Shown here piece after piece: positions 1 through 6,733 of a stretch of 7,297 nt of DNA. Position numbers and translations under genes: made by a program. The DNA comes from an uncultured Eubacteriales bacterium. GTDB lineage: Bacteria > Bacillota_A > Clostridia > Christensenellales > Aristaeellaceae. The notes under the pieces were generated by a model, which worked only from the letters and a program-made list of their open reading frames with translations, was not told where the DNA came from and did no database searches. Within the stretch, counting starts at the first letter, position 1. Each line of letters starts with the position of its first letter. Location: assembly GCA_902803675.1 (NCBI GenBank), contig CADCQZ010000379.1, positions 1-7,297 of the forward strand. The letters are read 5' to 3'.

Positions 1-1742
1 CACTCATGGCTGCCCACTTTGTTCCCCAGAGCGTCATAGGCTCGGATGAACCATTCCCCGTCCCAGCCGGCGGTCAGGATGGCCTGCTTCATCCTGTCCA
101 CTTCCGCCTGGGCTTCTGCCGCCTTTTCGGTATGGCCAAGCCGTTTCTCAAGAGCGATGAGCTCGGGACCGATGGCCACGAACATGCCGGCGATCAGCAC
201 CGATTCTGCCACCCTGTCGTTTGGCGCGTCGGGATTTGAGAAGGTCTGGAAGCTCTCATCCGGTGTGTCCGAGAAGCAGTTCAGGTTCAGGCAGTCGTTC
301 CAGTCCGCGCGGCCGATCAGCGGCATCCCGTGGGGCCCCAGATTGTTGACCACATGGCCGAAACTGACTTCAAGGTGCTCCAAAAGAGTTCCGCAGTCGT
401 CGGGATCGGAGTCGTAGGGCGTTTTTTCATCCAGGATGGCGAAGTCACCGGTCTCTTTGATATAGGCGGCCGTGCCGGCGATCAGCCAGAGGGGATCGTC
501 ATTGAATCCGCCGCCGATATCATTATTGCCTTTCTTGGTCAGCGGCTGGAACTGGTGATAGCATCCGCCGTCACGGAACTGGGTAGCGGCGATATCCAGG
601 ATGCGTTCCCGGGCGCGTTCGGGGATCTGATGCACGAACCCCAGAAGATCCTGGCTGGAATCCCTGAAGCCCATGCCGCGGCCGATGCCGCTCTCAAACA
701 TGGAGGTGGAGCGGCTCATGTTGAAGGTCACCATACACTGATAGGGATTCCAGATATTCACCATCCGGCTGAGCTTTTCATCGTTCGTCGTCAGGGTGTA
801 AGCGCTCAGGAGCCCGTCCCAGTGCTTCTTCAGAGCATTGAAGGCGAACGATACCTGTTCGTCTGTGGTCAGTCGGGAAATGATCTCCTTCGCGGGCGCT
901 TTGTTGATGACACCCGGCGCGGAGAATTTTTCTTTCTCGGGCAGCTCGACGTATCCGAGCACGAAATTGTACCGCTTGCTCTCGCCTTTCTCAAGGTGGA
1001 CCTTGATCTGGTGGGAAGCGATGGGCTGCCAGCCGGAGGCCACGGAGTTCCCCATCCGGCCGGTCATGACGCTCTGAGGAGCGTCAAACCCGTTATACAG
1101 CCCCAGGAAGGTCTCCATATCCGTATCGAAACCGGACAGAGGAGCGTTGACGGCATAGAACGCGTAATGGTTGCGGCGTTCCCGGTATTCTGTTTTATGG
1201 TAGATCACGCTCCCTTCGATCTCTACCTCGCCGGTGTTGAAATTGCGCTGGAAATTGAGCATGTCGTCCTGCGCGTTCCACAGGCAGAATTCCACGAAGC
1301 TGGTGAGAGTGACGTCTTTAGGCTGTTCGGTCTGGTTGGTGAGCGTGATCTGGTGGACCTCAGCGTTGATCCCGAGGGGAACGAAGGCCAGCTGGCTGGC
1401 TTTCAGGCCGTTCTTTTTGCCTGTGATGACAGTATACCCCATGCCATGCCGGCAGGAGTATTCGTCCAGCTCGGTCCTGACGGGTTTCCAGCCCGGGTTC
1501 CACACCGTATCCCCGTCCTTGATGTAGAAGTAGCGGCCGCCGTCATCCACGGGGATGTTATTGTAACGGTAGCGGGTGATGCGGCGGAGCCTGGCGTCCC
1601 TGTAAAAGCAGTAGCCGCCGGCCGTGTTGCTGATGATCCCGAAAAAATTCTCGCAGCCCAGATAATTGATCCAGGGGTAGGGCGTACGGGGCGTTTCGAT
1701 GACGTATTCCCGCGCAGTGTCGTCAAAGTGTCCGAATTTCAT
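1..1742 (-). CDS. cbp: Cellobiose phosphorylase, GH94 (3' end cut off by window)
   Basis: Cytoplasmic GH94 enzyme that cleaves cellobiose with inorganic phosphate into alpha-glucose-1-phosphate and glucose, saving one ATP compared with hydrolysis. Seen: the ATG at 1742 gives 580 residues with no signal peptide, open to the window edge. The family is usually about 810 residues, so roughly 230 C-terminal residues lie outside. The N-terminus (MKFGHFDD, then [10 protein letters not shown] at about 20-29) and the stretch [14 protein letters not shown] at about 164-177 are typical of cellobiose phosphorylases and match the clostridial enzyme as I recall it. The N-terminal beta-sandwich leads into the (alpha/alpha)6 barrel, with sugar-binding residues around R355 and D361 ([10 protein letters not shown]). 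The general acid is probably D483 in [10 protein letters not shown]; the offset to the recalled Cellvibrio gilvus numbering (R362, D368, D490) is a constant seven. The start overlaps the GH3 stop as ATGA, so translation is probably coupled. Other GH94 specificities (cellodextrin, laminaribiose, chitobiose) are less likely. The phosphate-binding C-terminal residues cannot be checked here. Confidence 0.95.
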   Translation of the reverse strand, partial: MKFGHFDDTAREYVIETPRTPYPWINYLGCENFFGIISNTAGGYCFYRDARLRRITRYRYNNIPVDDGGRYFYIKDGDTVWNPGWKPVRTELDEYSCRHGMGYTVITGKKNGLKASQLAFVPLGINAEVHQITLTNQTEQPKDVTLTSFVEFCLWNAQDDMLNFQRNFNTGEVEIEGSVIYHKTEYRERRNHYAFYAVNAPLSGFDTDMETFLGLYNGFDAPQSVMTGRMGNSVASGWQPIASHQIKVHLEKGESKRYNFVLGYVELPEKEKFSAPGVINKAPAKEIISRLTTDEQVSFAFNALKKHWDGLLSAYTLTTNDEKLSRMVNIWNPYQCMVTFNMSRSTSMFESGIGRGMGFRDSSQDLLGFVHQIPERARERILDIAATQFRDGGCYHQFQPLTKKGNNDIGGGFNDDPLWLIAGTAAYIKETGDFAILDEKTPYDSDPDDCGTLLEHLEVSFGHVVNNLGPHGMPLIGRADWNDCLNLNCFSDTPDESFQTFSNPDAPNDRVAESVLIAGMFVAIGPELIALEKRLGHTEKAAEAQAEVDRMKQAILTAGWDGEWFIRAYDALGNKVGSHE

Positions 1743-4003
1743 AGGCTGCCTCCCGATACAGACTGACTGTTGAGTGATTTGAGCATATCTTCGATCAGGC
1801 GGAGCGTTTTATCGTCCCCACCGAAACTGACCAGGCCGCGAAGGGGGAGATAATTCATCATGGCCATGCCCATTTCATCGGATATGGCGTCCTTCGCGGT
1901 GTCTGACTCATTACCGCCGTTCCCGAACATGTTCCGCGCCAGCAGGGGCTTTATGATCTCACGCCCCCTGGGATCCGCCAGAATGTCCATCATGATGCTG
2001 TTCATGTCATAGGACCGCGGCAGGGCTTTATCACCTTCCAGCACGACCTCGGCATGGAGCGGCAGATGACGGGATGAGTCACCCACGTCGATGGTATACC
2101 TGCCTGCCGGGACGTACCAGTCCCCGATGCGCTCCTCCCAGTAGGCGAACGCGCGCCGATCCAATACAAAAGTTACTTCTTTGGCCTCGCCGGGTCCGAG
2201 GGATACCTTTTCAAATCCCTTCAGCTCACGTTCGGGGCGGATCACATCGCCGCCGACAGCACCTGTGTAGACCTGGACGACCGTCTTTCCGGCGCGGCAT
2301 CCGGTATTCCTGGCGGTCACCGTCACGAATACCTGCGATCCTTCCGCGCGCGCTTTAAGATCGGTGTATTCGAAAGTCGTATAGCTCAGCCCGTGGCCGA
2401 AGGGGAAGAGCACGTCCATCTGCTTTTTGTCGTAGTAGCGGTAGCCGACGAACACGCCCTCCCGGTATTCCGTTTTGTTGCCTTCCCCGCCGTAATAGAG
2501 ATACGACGGATTGTCGCTGAGCTTCAGCGGGAAGCTTTCCGCCAGATGGCCGCTGGGGTTCACGTCACCGTAGAGCAGCCGTACCGTCGCTCTTCCGACA
2601 GCCTGGCCGCCGAGATAGACTTCCAGGATCCCTTTGACCCGGTCCACCCACGGCATTTCCACGGGGGAGCCGTTATGGAGCACCACGATGGTATTGGGAT
2701 TGGCGGAGGCAACGGCTTCGATCAGCCTGACGTGGCTGTCGGGAAGGCGCATATGCTTTCTGTCATAGCCTTCCGATTCAAAGGAATCGGGAAGCCCCGC
2801 GAAAACCACGGCAGCGGAAGCTTTCCGGGCGGTCTCAGCGGCTTCCCGGATCAGACTTTCGTTTGTTTCGGTGCCTTCGTACCCCTGCGCGAAGGTGACA
2901 TCCATCCCCTTGGCGGCTTCCAGGGCACCGGTCACTTTGAAACTGTTGATATGGGAGCTGCCGCCGCCCTGATAGCGGGGCTTTCTGGCGAACTCCCCAA
3001 TGAAAGCGACGGAGGTATCTTTATCCAGGGGAAGGATGCCGCCCTCGTTTTTCAGCAGCACGGCGCATTCGGCTTCGATATCGGCCGATAATGCGTCCTG
3101 CGCTTCCAGATCCCAGGGCGTGTCCGGACGGGCGTTGTCCGCGTACCGGTAAACGATCTTCAGGATCCGTTCGCAGGCCCTGTCCAGGATCTTCTCATCC
3201 AGAGTACCGTTCTGTACCGCTTCCACGATCTTCCTGTCATTGATCCCGTTGGAGGAAGGCATCTCCAGCTCGAGTCCGGCGGCAAGCCCGCGGACCCTGG
3301 AGCTGACAGCGCCCCAGTCGGACATGACGAACCCGTCAAATCCCCACTCATCGCGCAGCACTTTCGTGAGCAGCCACTCATTTTCGGAAGCGTATATCCC
3401 GTTGATCCTGTTATAGGAACACATGACGGTCCACGGATCCGCCTCTTTGACAGCGGGCTCAAAAGCCGGGAAATAGATCTCCCGGAGGGTGCGCTCATCC
3501 GCATCGGAGGAAGAGCTCATGCGGCGGTGCTCCTGATTGTTGGCCGGGAAATGTTTGATGCTGGTGCCGATGTTCCTGCTTTGGACCCCTTTGATGAAGG
3601 ATGCCGCCATCTGGCCGGCCAGGTAGGGATCTTCGGAGTAATACTCGAAATTGCGGCCGCAGAGGGGAGACCTCTTGATATTGACAGCCGGGCCCAGAAT
3701 GACGCTCAGCTTTTCGTGCTGGCAGCTGTCACCGATCTGTTCGCCCATACGGCGGATCAGGTCCCGGTCAAAGGACGCGGCGGTAGCGCATGCTGCGGGG
3801 AAACAGACCGCCTTGATGCTGTCATTCACTCCCAGATGGTCGCCTTCCTGGTCCTGCTTCCTCAAACCGTGAGGGCCGTCACTGACCATGACGGAAGGAA
3901 TGTTGAGCCGCTCCACAGCTTTGGTGTGCCAGAAGTCGAGGCCGGAACACAACCCGGCTTTCTCTTCCAGAGTCATTTTGGAAACGAGAGAACTGATGTC
4001 CAT
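1739..4003 (-). CDS. GH3 family beta-glucosidase, intracellular
   Basis: Retaining glycoside hydrolase that removes terminal beta-D-glucosyl (possibly other beta-glycosyl) units from imported oligosaccharides. The product is 754 residues with no signal peptide, so it should act in the cytoplasm. The N-terminal TIM-barrel domain (about 1-290) shows SDGPHGLR at 41-48, the KHF motif at 150-152 and the nucleophile D229 in GFVMSDWG. The second alpha/beta domain (about 305-540) carries ESEGYDRK at 409-416; E411 is the likely acid/base by analogy with Thermotoga Bgl3B. It ends in [11 protein letters not shown], followed by a fibronectin III-like domain (about 545-655). There is no room for the PA14 insert found in some relatives. 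Residues 664-754 form an extra, probably helical tail with MPLRGLV-like character ([13 protein letters not shown]). The gene follows the permeases after 80 bases and overlaps the phosphorylase start by four bases. Beta-glucosidase is the best call; beta-xylosidase or a mixed specificity cannot be excluded from sequence alone. Confidence 0.93.
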   Translation of the reverse strand: MDISSLVSKMTLEEKAGLCSGLDFWHTKAVERLNIPSVMVSDGPHGLRKQDQEGDHLGVNDSIKAVCFPAACATAASFDRDLIRRMGEQIGDSCQHEKLSVILGPAVNIKRSPLCGRNFEYYSEDPYLAGQMAASFIKGVQSRNIGTSIKHFPANNQEHRRMSSSSDADERTLREIYFPAFEPAVKEADPWTVMCSYNRINGIYASENEWLLTKVLRDEWGFDGFVMSDWGAVSSRVRGLAAGLELEMPSSNGINDRKIVEAVQNGTLDEKILDRACERILKIVYRYADNARPDTPWDLEAQDALSADIEAECAVLLKNEGGILPLDKDTSVAFIGEFARKPRYQGGGSSHINSFKVTGALEAAKGMDVTFAQGYEGTETNESLIREAAETARKASAAVVFAGLPDSFESEGYDRKHMRLPDSHVRLIEAVASANPNTIVVLHNGSPVEMPWVDRVKGILEVYLGGQAVGRATVRLLYGDVNPSGHLAESFPLKLSDNPSYLYYGGEGNKTEYREGVFVGYRYYDKKQMDVLFPFGHGLSYTTFEYTDLKARAEGSQVFVTVTARNTGCRAGKTVVQVYTGAVGGDVIRPERELKGFEKVSLGPGEAKEVTFVLDRRAFAYWEERIGDWYVPAGRYTIDVGDSSRHLPLHAEVVLEGDKALPRSYDMNSIMMDILADPRGREIIKPLLARNMFGNGGNESDTAKDAISDEMGMAMMNYLPLRGLVSFGGDDKTLRLIEDMLKSLNSQSVSGGSL
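1743..1754 (-). promoter_or_regulatory. Ribosome binding site of the GH94 gene
   Basis: GGGAGG (1754-1749) lies six bases before the ATG at 1742, inside the last codons of the GH3 gene. It fixes the start codon and, with the ATGA overlap, suggests both reinitiation and independent ribosome entry for the phosphorylase. Confidence 0.75.
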
Positions 4004-4016
4004 TTCCCCTCCTTTT
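4004..4016 (-). promoter_or_regulatory. Ribosome binding site of the GH3 gene
   Basis: AAAAGGAGGGG (4016-4006) sits directly before the ATG at 4003, with AGGAGG four bases from the start. This strong Shine-Dalgarno supports the chosen start. It begins just downstream of a very stable hairpin, whose base ends three bases away, so ribosome access could depend on how that hairpin folds. Confidence 0.8.
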
Positions 4017-4018
4017 GC

Positions 4019-4060
4019 AAGGACGCGGATGCGTCCGCCATCGGACGCATCCGCGTCTTT
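4019..4060. repeat. Perfect 16-bp inverted repeat (hairpin) between permease and GH3 genes
   Basis: Arms at 4022-4037 (GACGCGGATGCGTCCG) and 4042-4057 (its exact reverse complement) are separated by a four-base loop. One wobble and two A-T pairs extend the stem to 4019-4060. Each arm is also self-complementary (GACGC-4 bases-GCGTC at 4022-4035 and 4044-4057), so the RNA could fold as one long hairpin or two short tandem ones. On the minus strand only TT follows the stem, and on the plus strand only TTT, so it is a poor intrinsic terminator. More likely roles are mRNA processing or 3'-end protection of the transporter message, setting transporter and enzyme levels apart. A protein-binding palindrome is possible. 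Confidence 0.85.
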
Positions 4061-4083
4061 AGCACATGCCGATCAGTGATCTG

Positions 4084-5565
4084 TTACTCTTTGACGCCGC
4101 CAAGAGCCACACCCGCGATGATGTACTTGCTGAAGGCGAAGTACACGATGATCAGGGGGAGAGCCGTCATGGTCAGGCCCAGATAGATGGAGCCATATTC
4201 CGTGCGGTAGATATCGCCGCGCAGCTCCTGCACCATCATGGGCAGGGTCTTCAGGCCGGGCTTTGTGAACAGCATCAGGGGAGTCAGGTAGTTGTTCCAG
4301 GAACCGATCATGGCCATGATGCCCATAGTGGCCATGGCAGGCACCATGATGGGGAGCACGATGGTGTTGAAGGTCCTGAACTCACCGCAGCCGTCGATGC
4401 GCGCCGCTTCCACCAGGGAGATCTGGAAGTTGGCCTCCAGGTACTGCCGGAAGAAGAACACGGTGGAAGCCGCCGCGATGGAAGGAATGATCAGAGCCAG
4501 CCGGTTGTCCACCAGGCCCAACTGATACATGAACATGAAGAAACCGGTACCGGTGACCTGACCGGGGATCATGATGATGGCCATGACGACCGCGTAAAGG
4601 AGCTTGTTGCCTTTGAACTGGTAGACCTTGAAGCCGTACGCGGTCATGGCGCTGAAGTAGACGCTCAGGATCGTGGATCCGAAGGCGATGATGGCGCTGT
4701 TCTTGAAACCGACCGCGATATTGAAGTTCTTGGACGCCAGCACGTTCCAGTTATAGCGCAGATAAGTGCCGGGGATCAGGCTTACGCCCTGCTGGATGGC
4801 CTGGCTGGAACGGGTGGCGTTCACCATCATGATCCAGAAAGGCACGATGGCCATCAGGATCAGGAAGGAGCAGAACACGTAGACCATAGAGCGCTTGGAA
4901 TTGTGCACGCCCTGAACGTGAGCGATAAAGGAGATGATGGATCCGCCCATCAGCATGGCGACGACAAGCGCATGAAGTTCCGCGTTGCCGTAGGGCAGCT
5001 TGATCGGGAAAGCGGTCAGGCGCAGGACGACATAGCCGGCCAGCAGGATGCCCGCCAGATGGAAGAACGAGGAAACGGTGAAAAGCACACTGGCATCCTT
5101 GTTCCCGGCCGCTATCACGAGCGCGAAAGCGATGATGAACGCTGCCAGGGCCGCCCAGATGCAGCCGTAGTAAACCGGGAAGTTCCAGTCGTAGAGCTTG
5201 TACTGGTTCACCACCTGCATATCGATCTCAAGCTCCGCGGGAAGCTTGCCGGGAAGCAGGGAGTAGCTCAGGCCGCCGGAGGTATCATGGCTGGCCTCTT
5301 CCTGCTGCTTGATAAGAGCGTCCAGCTTTTCCTGTTCTTTGGCGACCTTGTCTCTCTGCTTCTGGATATCGGCCTCGCTCTTTTTTCCGCCGGCGATCCA
5401 GCGGTCCAGCTGTGTCTGAGCGCTGTCGACCTTGCCCTGCTGCTTCTCGATATCAGCCGAGAGAGCGGCTGAAGAATTGTTATGGAAACTCGCGATGGGC
5501 AGGAACATGGCCAGGATGGCGATAAGGAGGAATACCGCGAATACAGTCTTTCTGACGGGTTTCAT
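4084..5565 (-). CDS. MalG-type sugar ABC transporter permease with long N-terminal coiled-coil and membrane extension
   Basis: Inner permease subunit of a CUT1 carbohydrate importer. It pairs with the MalF-like protein encoded just upstream and contacts the ATPase. The C-terminal part, from about residue 223, is a normal MalG core: six membrane segments near 227-248, 288-312, 322-345, 354-376, 405-427 and 460-484, and the EAA loop at 386-405 (EAARIDG then IVLP) that docks on the ATPase. The odd part is the first 220 residues. A membrane segment at about 8-27 is followed by a charged heptad-like region at about 34-92 (LSADIEKQQGKVDSAQTQLD and similar), then three more hydrophobic segments at about 131-153, 158-181 and 194-217. 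Four added spans keep the core in its usual orientation, and positive-inside charges (MKPVRK, HNSKRS) agree, which puts the coiled coil outside the cell. Typical MalG proteins have about 280-300 residues, this one 493. The start codon overlaps the MalF stop by one base (TGATG). Confidence 0.92.
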   Translation of the reverse strand: MKPVRKTVFAVFLLIAILAMFLPIASFHNNSSAALSADIEKQQGKVDSAQTQLDRWIAGGKKSEADIQKQRDKVAKEQEKLDALIKQQEEASHDTSGGLSYSLLPGKLPAELEIDMQVVNQYKLYDWNFPVYYGCIWAALAAFIIAFALVIAAGNKDASVLFTVSSFFHLAGILLAGYVVLRLTAFPIKLPYGNAELHALVVAMLMGGSIISFIAHVQGVHNSKRSMVYVFCSFLILMAIVPFWIMMVNATRSSQAIQQGVSLIPGTYLRYNWNVLASKNFNIAVGFKNSAIIAFGSTILSVYFSAMTAYGFKVYQFKGNKLLYAVVMAIIMIPGQVTGTGFFMFMYQLGLVDNRLALIIPSIAAASTVFFFRQYLEANFQISLVEAARIDGCGEFRTFNTIVLPIMVPAMATMGIMAMIGSWNNYLTPLMLFTKPGLKTLPMMVQELRGDIYRTEYGSIYLGLTMTALPLIIVYFAFSKYIIAGVALGGVKE

Positions 5566-6539
5566 CAGATCGCCCCCTTTCCGGTTACTTTCTTCGGCTT
5601 GGGTTCATGATCGTTCAGGATGAAGCGGATGATCAGGGAGCCGATGATGATGATGCCGAAGAGGACCACGGAAGCCGCGCTGGCCATGTTGAAGTTGTTG
5701 GAACCGGTGAAGCCCTGCAGATAGATGAAGCGGGCCACGGTATTGGTGGTGTTGTCCGGCTGGCCCTGGGTCATCATATGGGGGATATCGAACATGGTCA
5801 GGCCGCCCACCAGGGAAGTGATCAGGTTGTAGACCAGGATGGGTTTGATCAGCGGGAGAGTGATCTTCCAGAAGGTCTGGCGGGAAGAGCAGCCGTCCAC
5901 CAGAGCCGCCTCGAACAGGCTGGGATTGATGCCGCTGATACCGGCGATCATGATGATCATGGTGTTGCCGCACCACATCCACCACTGGATGAAGGAAATA
6001 AGGCCGCGGGCCCAGGCTACCGAGCGGAAATACTCGACGGGCATGTTGCCGATGCCGAAGGTCTGCACGAAAGTGTTCACAGGTCCCAGGGGATAGGCGA
6101 ACAGGGACATGAACAGCATACCGATGGTAGCGGCCGTGATGATGTTGGGCATGAAGATGGTCACTTTGAAGAAGCCCTGCGCCTTAAGGCGCATCCGGCT
6201 GTCCGTGAACCAGGAGGCCAGGATCAGCGCGAGCCCCAGCTGAGGCACGAAGTTGAAGAACCAGATGATGACGGTGTTCCCCAAAGCGCCCCAGAACATG
6301 CCGCTGACCAGACTGTTCGGGTCGAACAGCTGACGGAAGTTTTCAAACGGCGTCGGCTGCATGAAATTATTGTTCAGGATCTTCTGCCAGCCCACCGCGT
6401 CTGTCAAAGAGGTGCGGAAAGTGAAGATGATGGGATACAGCTGGAAGATGAGGAACACGATGAAGAACGGCGCGATGAAGATATAGCCCCAGTGGCTATA
6501 GCTTACGGATCTGCGCTTCTTTCCGGAGGCTGCCTGCAT
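5565..6539 (-). CDS. MalF-type sugar ABC transporter permease
   Basis: Membrane subunit of a CUT1-family importer for oligosaccharides, acting as a heterodimer with the MalG-like permease encoded directly downstream. The 324-residue product has a short basic cytoplasmic N-terminus (GKKRRS, residues 6-11) and about six membrane segments, near 18-40, 83-108, 124-147, 178-203, 236-256 and 288-308. The EAA loop runs at 210-229 (EAALVDG then ITLP), the surface that engages the ATPase. The length is normal for Gram-positive LacF/UgpA-like permeases, without the large external loop of enterobacterial MalF. The ATG at 6539 is preceded by AAAGGGG nine bases upstream. The stop TGA shares its last base with the next start, so the two permeases are probably made in a fixed ratio. 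Substrate cannot be read from the permease itself; beta-glucan oligosaccharides are inferred from the downstream GH3 and GH94 genes. Confidence 0.94.
   Translation of the reverse strand: MQAASGKKRRSVSYSHWGYIFIAPFFIVFLIFQLYPIIFTFRTSLTDAVGWQKILNNNFMQPTPFENFRQLFDPNSLVSGMFWGALGNTVIIWFFNFVPQLGLALILASWFTDSRMRLKAQGFFKVTIFMPNIITAATIGMLFMSLFAYPLGPVNTFVQTFGIGNMPVEYFRSVAWARGLISFIQWWMWCGNTMIIMIAGISGINPSLFEAALVDGCSSRQTFWKITLPLIKPILVYNLITSLVGGLTMFDIPHMMTQGQPDNTTNTVARFIYLQGFTGSNNFNMASAASVVLFGIIIIGSLIIRFILNDHEPKPKKVTGKGAI
5573..5580 (-). promoter_or_regulatory. Ribosome binding site of the long MalG-type permease
   Basis: AAAGGGGG (5580-5573) lies seven bases before the ATG at 5565, within the end of the MalF-like gene. 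It supports the long form of the permease: translation starts ahead of the unusual N-terminal extension rather than at an internal methionine near the canonical core. Confidence 0.75.
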
Positions 6540-6548
6540 ACAAATACA

Positions 6549-6555
6549 CCCCTTT
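6549..6555 (-). promoter_or_regulatory. Ribosome binding site of the MalF-type permease
   Basis: AAAGGGG (6555-6549) followed by a nine-base, mostly A/T spacer before the ATG at 6539. It supports the chosen start. Confidence 0.65.
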
Positions 6556-6567
6556 TTAAGTGATGTG

Positions 6568-6591
6568 CATTCCCGCGCGGCGCAGGGAATG
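6568..6591. repeat. Inverted repeat upstream of the MalF-type permease
   Basis: CATTCCC (6568-6574) and GGGAATG (6585-6591) form a perfect seven-base-pair stem. The ten bases between them (GCGCGGCGCA) can add a GCG/CGC mini-stem, giving a compact GC-rich hairpin that ends 13 bases before the ribosome binding site. No T-tract follows on the minus strand, so this is more likely an mRNA stability or translation-control element than a terminator. Confidence 0.65.
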
Positions 6592-6633
6592 AGGACTGAT
6601 AAGGACGAAAACCGACCCCTTTCCGGTCCTCAT
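6589..6633. repeat. Repeat set with mutually exclusive pairings
   Basis: Two near-direct copies, ATGAGGAC (6589-6596) and ATAAGGAC (6599-6606), can each pair with GTCCTCAT (6626-6633), the first perfectly and the second with one G-U or mismatch depending on strand. The first copy also shares three bases with the hairpin at 6568-6591, so the two folds compete. The arrangement is visible in the sequence; any switching function is inference. Confidence 0.5.
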
Positions 6634-6663
6634 GCCTTGCGCGGCAGGGATCCCATAAGGGAA

Positions 6664-6701
6664 GGGGCTGCCCCCTGCCTCATTGGCAAAGAGACAGCCC
6701 C
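6664..6701 (-). terminator. Terminator-like hairpin after the binding-protein gene (probably leaky)
   Basis: On the minus strand GGGGCTG (6701-6695) pairs with CAGCCCC (6670-6664). The stem continues through G-U and C-G pairs to TGCC/GGCA around a five-base loop AATGA (6684-6680), about 16 pairs with one bulged base. The sequence after the stem is TTCCCTTATG, a weak U-tract, so full termination is unlikely. Partial termination or 3'-end protection after the binding-protein gene would give an excess of binding protein over permeases, a common arrangement in such operons. It lies 33 bases past the stop codon. Confidence 0.6.
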
Positions 6702-6703
6702 AT
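6680..6703 (-). other. Possible seven-codon leader ORF overlapping the hairpin
   Basis: A clear Shine-Dalgarno AGGAG (6713-6709) lies five bases before ATG (6703-6701), opening the frame MGLSLCQ with TGA at 6682-6680. The G of the ATG is the first base of the hairpin stem and the stop codon is the last three bases of its loop, so a translating ribosome would melt the 5' arm exactly. This resembles a leader-peptide arrangement, but it could be chance or the relic of a former start site. There is no run of regulatory codons in the seven codons. Whether it is translated is unknown. Confidence 0.35.
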
Positions 6704-6733
6704 GGTATCTCCTAAAGACCGGGCACCGCTGTA

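Noticed and set aside
330..1766. 478-residue open frame on the plus strand
   Set aside because: It lies opposite the GH94 gene, whose minus-strand product is clearly recognisable. The plus-strand product shows no family motif and comes from GC-rich codon structure read antisense.
4071..4081. Small palindrome GATCAGTGATC next to the permease stop codon
   Set aside because: Five-base arms are too short to claim an operator or terminator, and no second copy was noticed nearby.
2393..4186. Plus-strand open frames at 2393-3091 and 3527-4186
   Set aside because: Shadows of the GH3 gene, which has all its catalytic motifs on the minus strand. Neither product looks like a known protein.
4066..5472. 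468-residue open frame on the plus strand, rich in His, Asp and Gln
   Set aside because: Antisense of the MalG-type permease. The low-complexity H/D/G composition is what hydrophobic membrane codons give when read in reverse.
5607..6563. 318-residue open frame on the plus strand
   Set aside because: Antisense of the MalF-type permease with the same His/Asp/Glu-rich composition and no recognisable domain.
6556..6633. 25-codon open frame on the minus strand ending just before the permease ribosome binding site
   Set aside because: No convincing Shine-Dalgarno precedes its ATG at 6633, and the whole frame overlaps the inverted repeats, which explain the sequence better.
6540..6733. Internal promoter in the gap upstream of the MalF-type permease
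   Set aside because: I looked for TTGACA/TATAAT-like pairs at 16-18 base spacing on the minus strand and found none convincing; the gap is GC-rich and dominated by inverted repeats.
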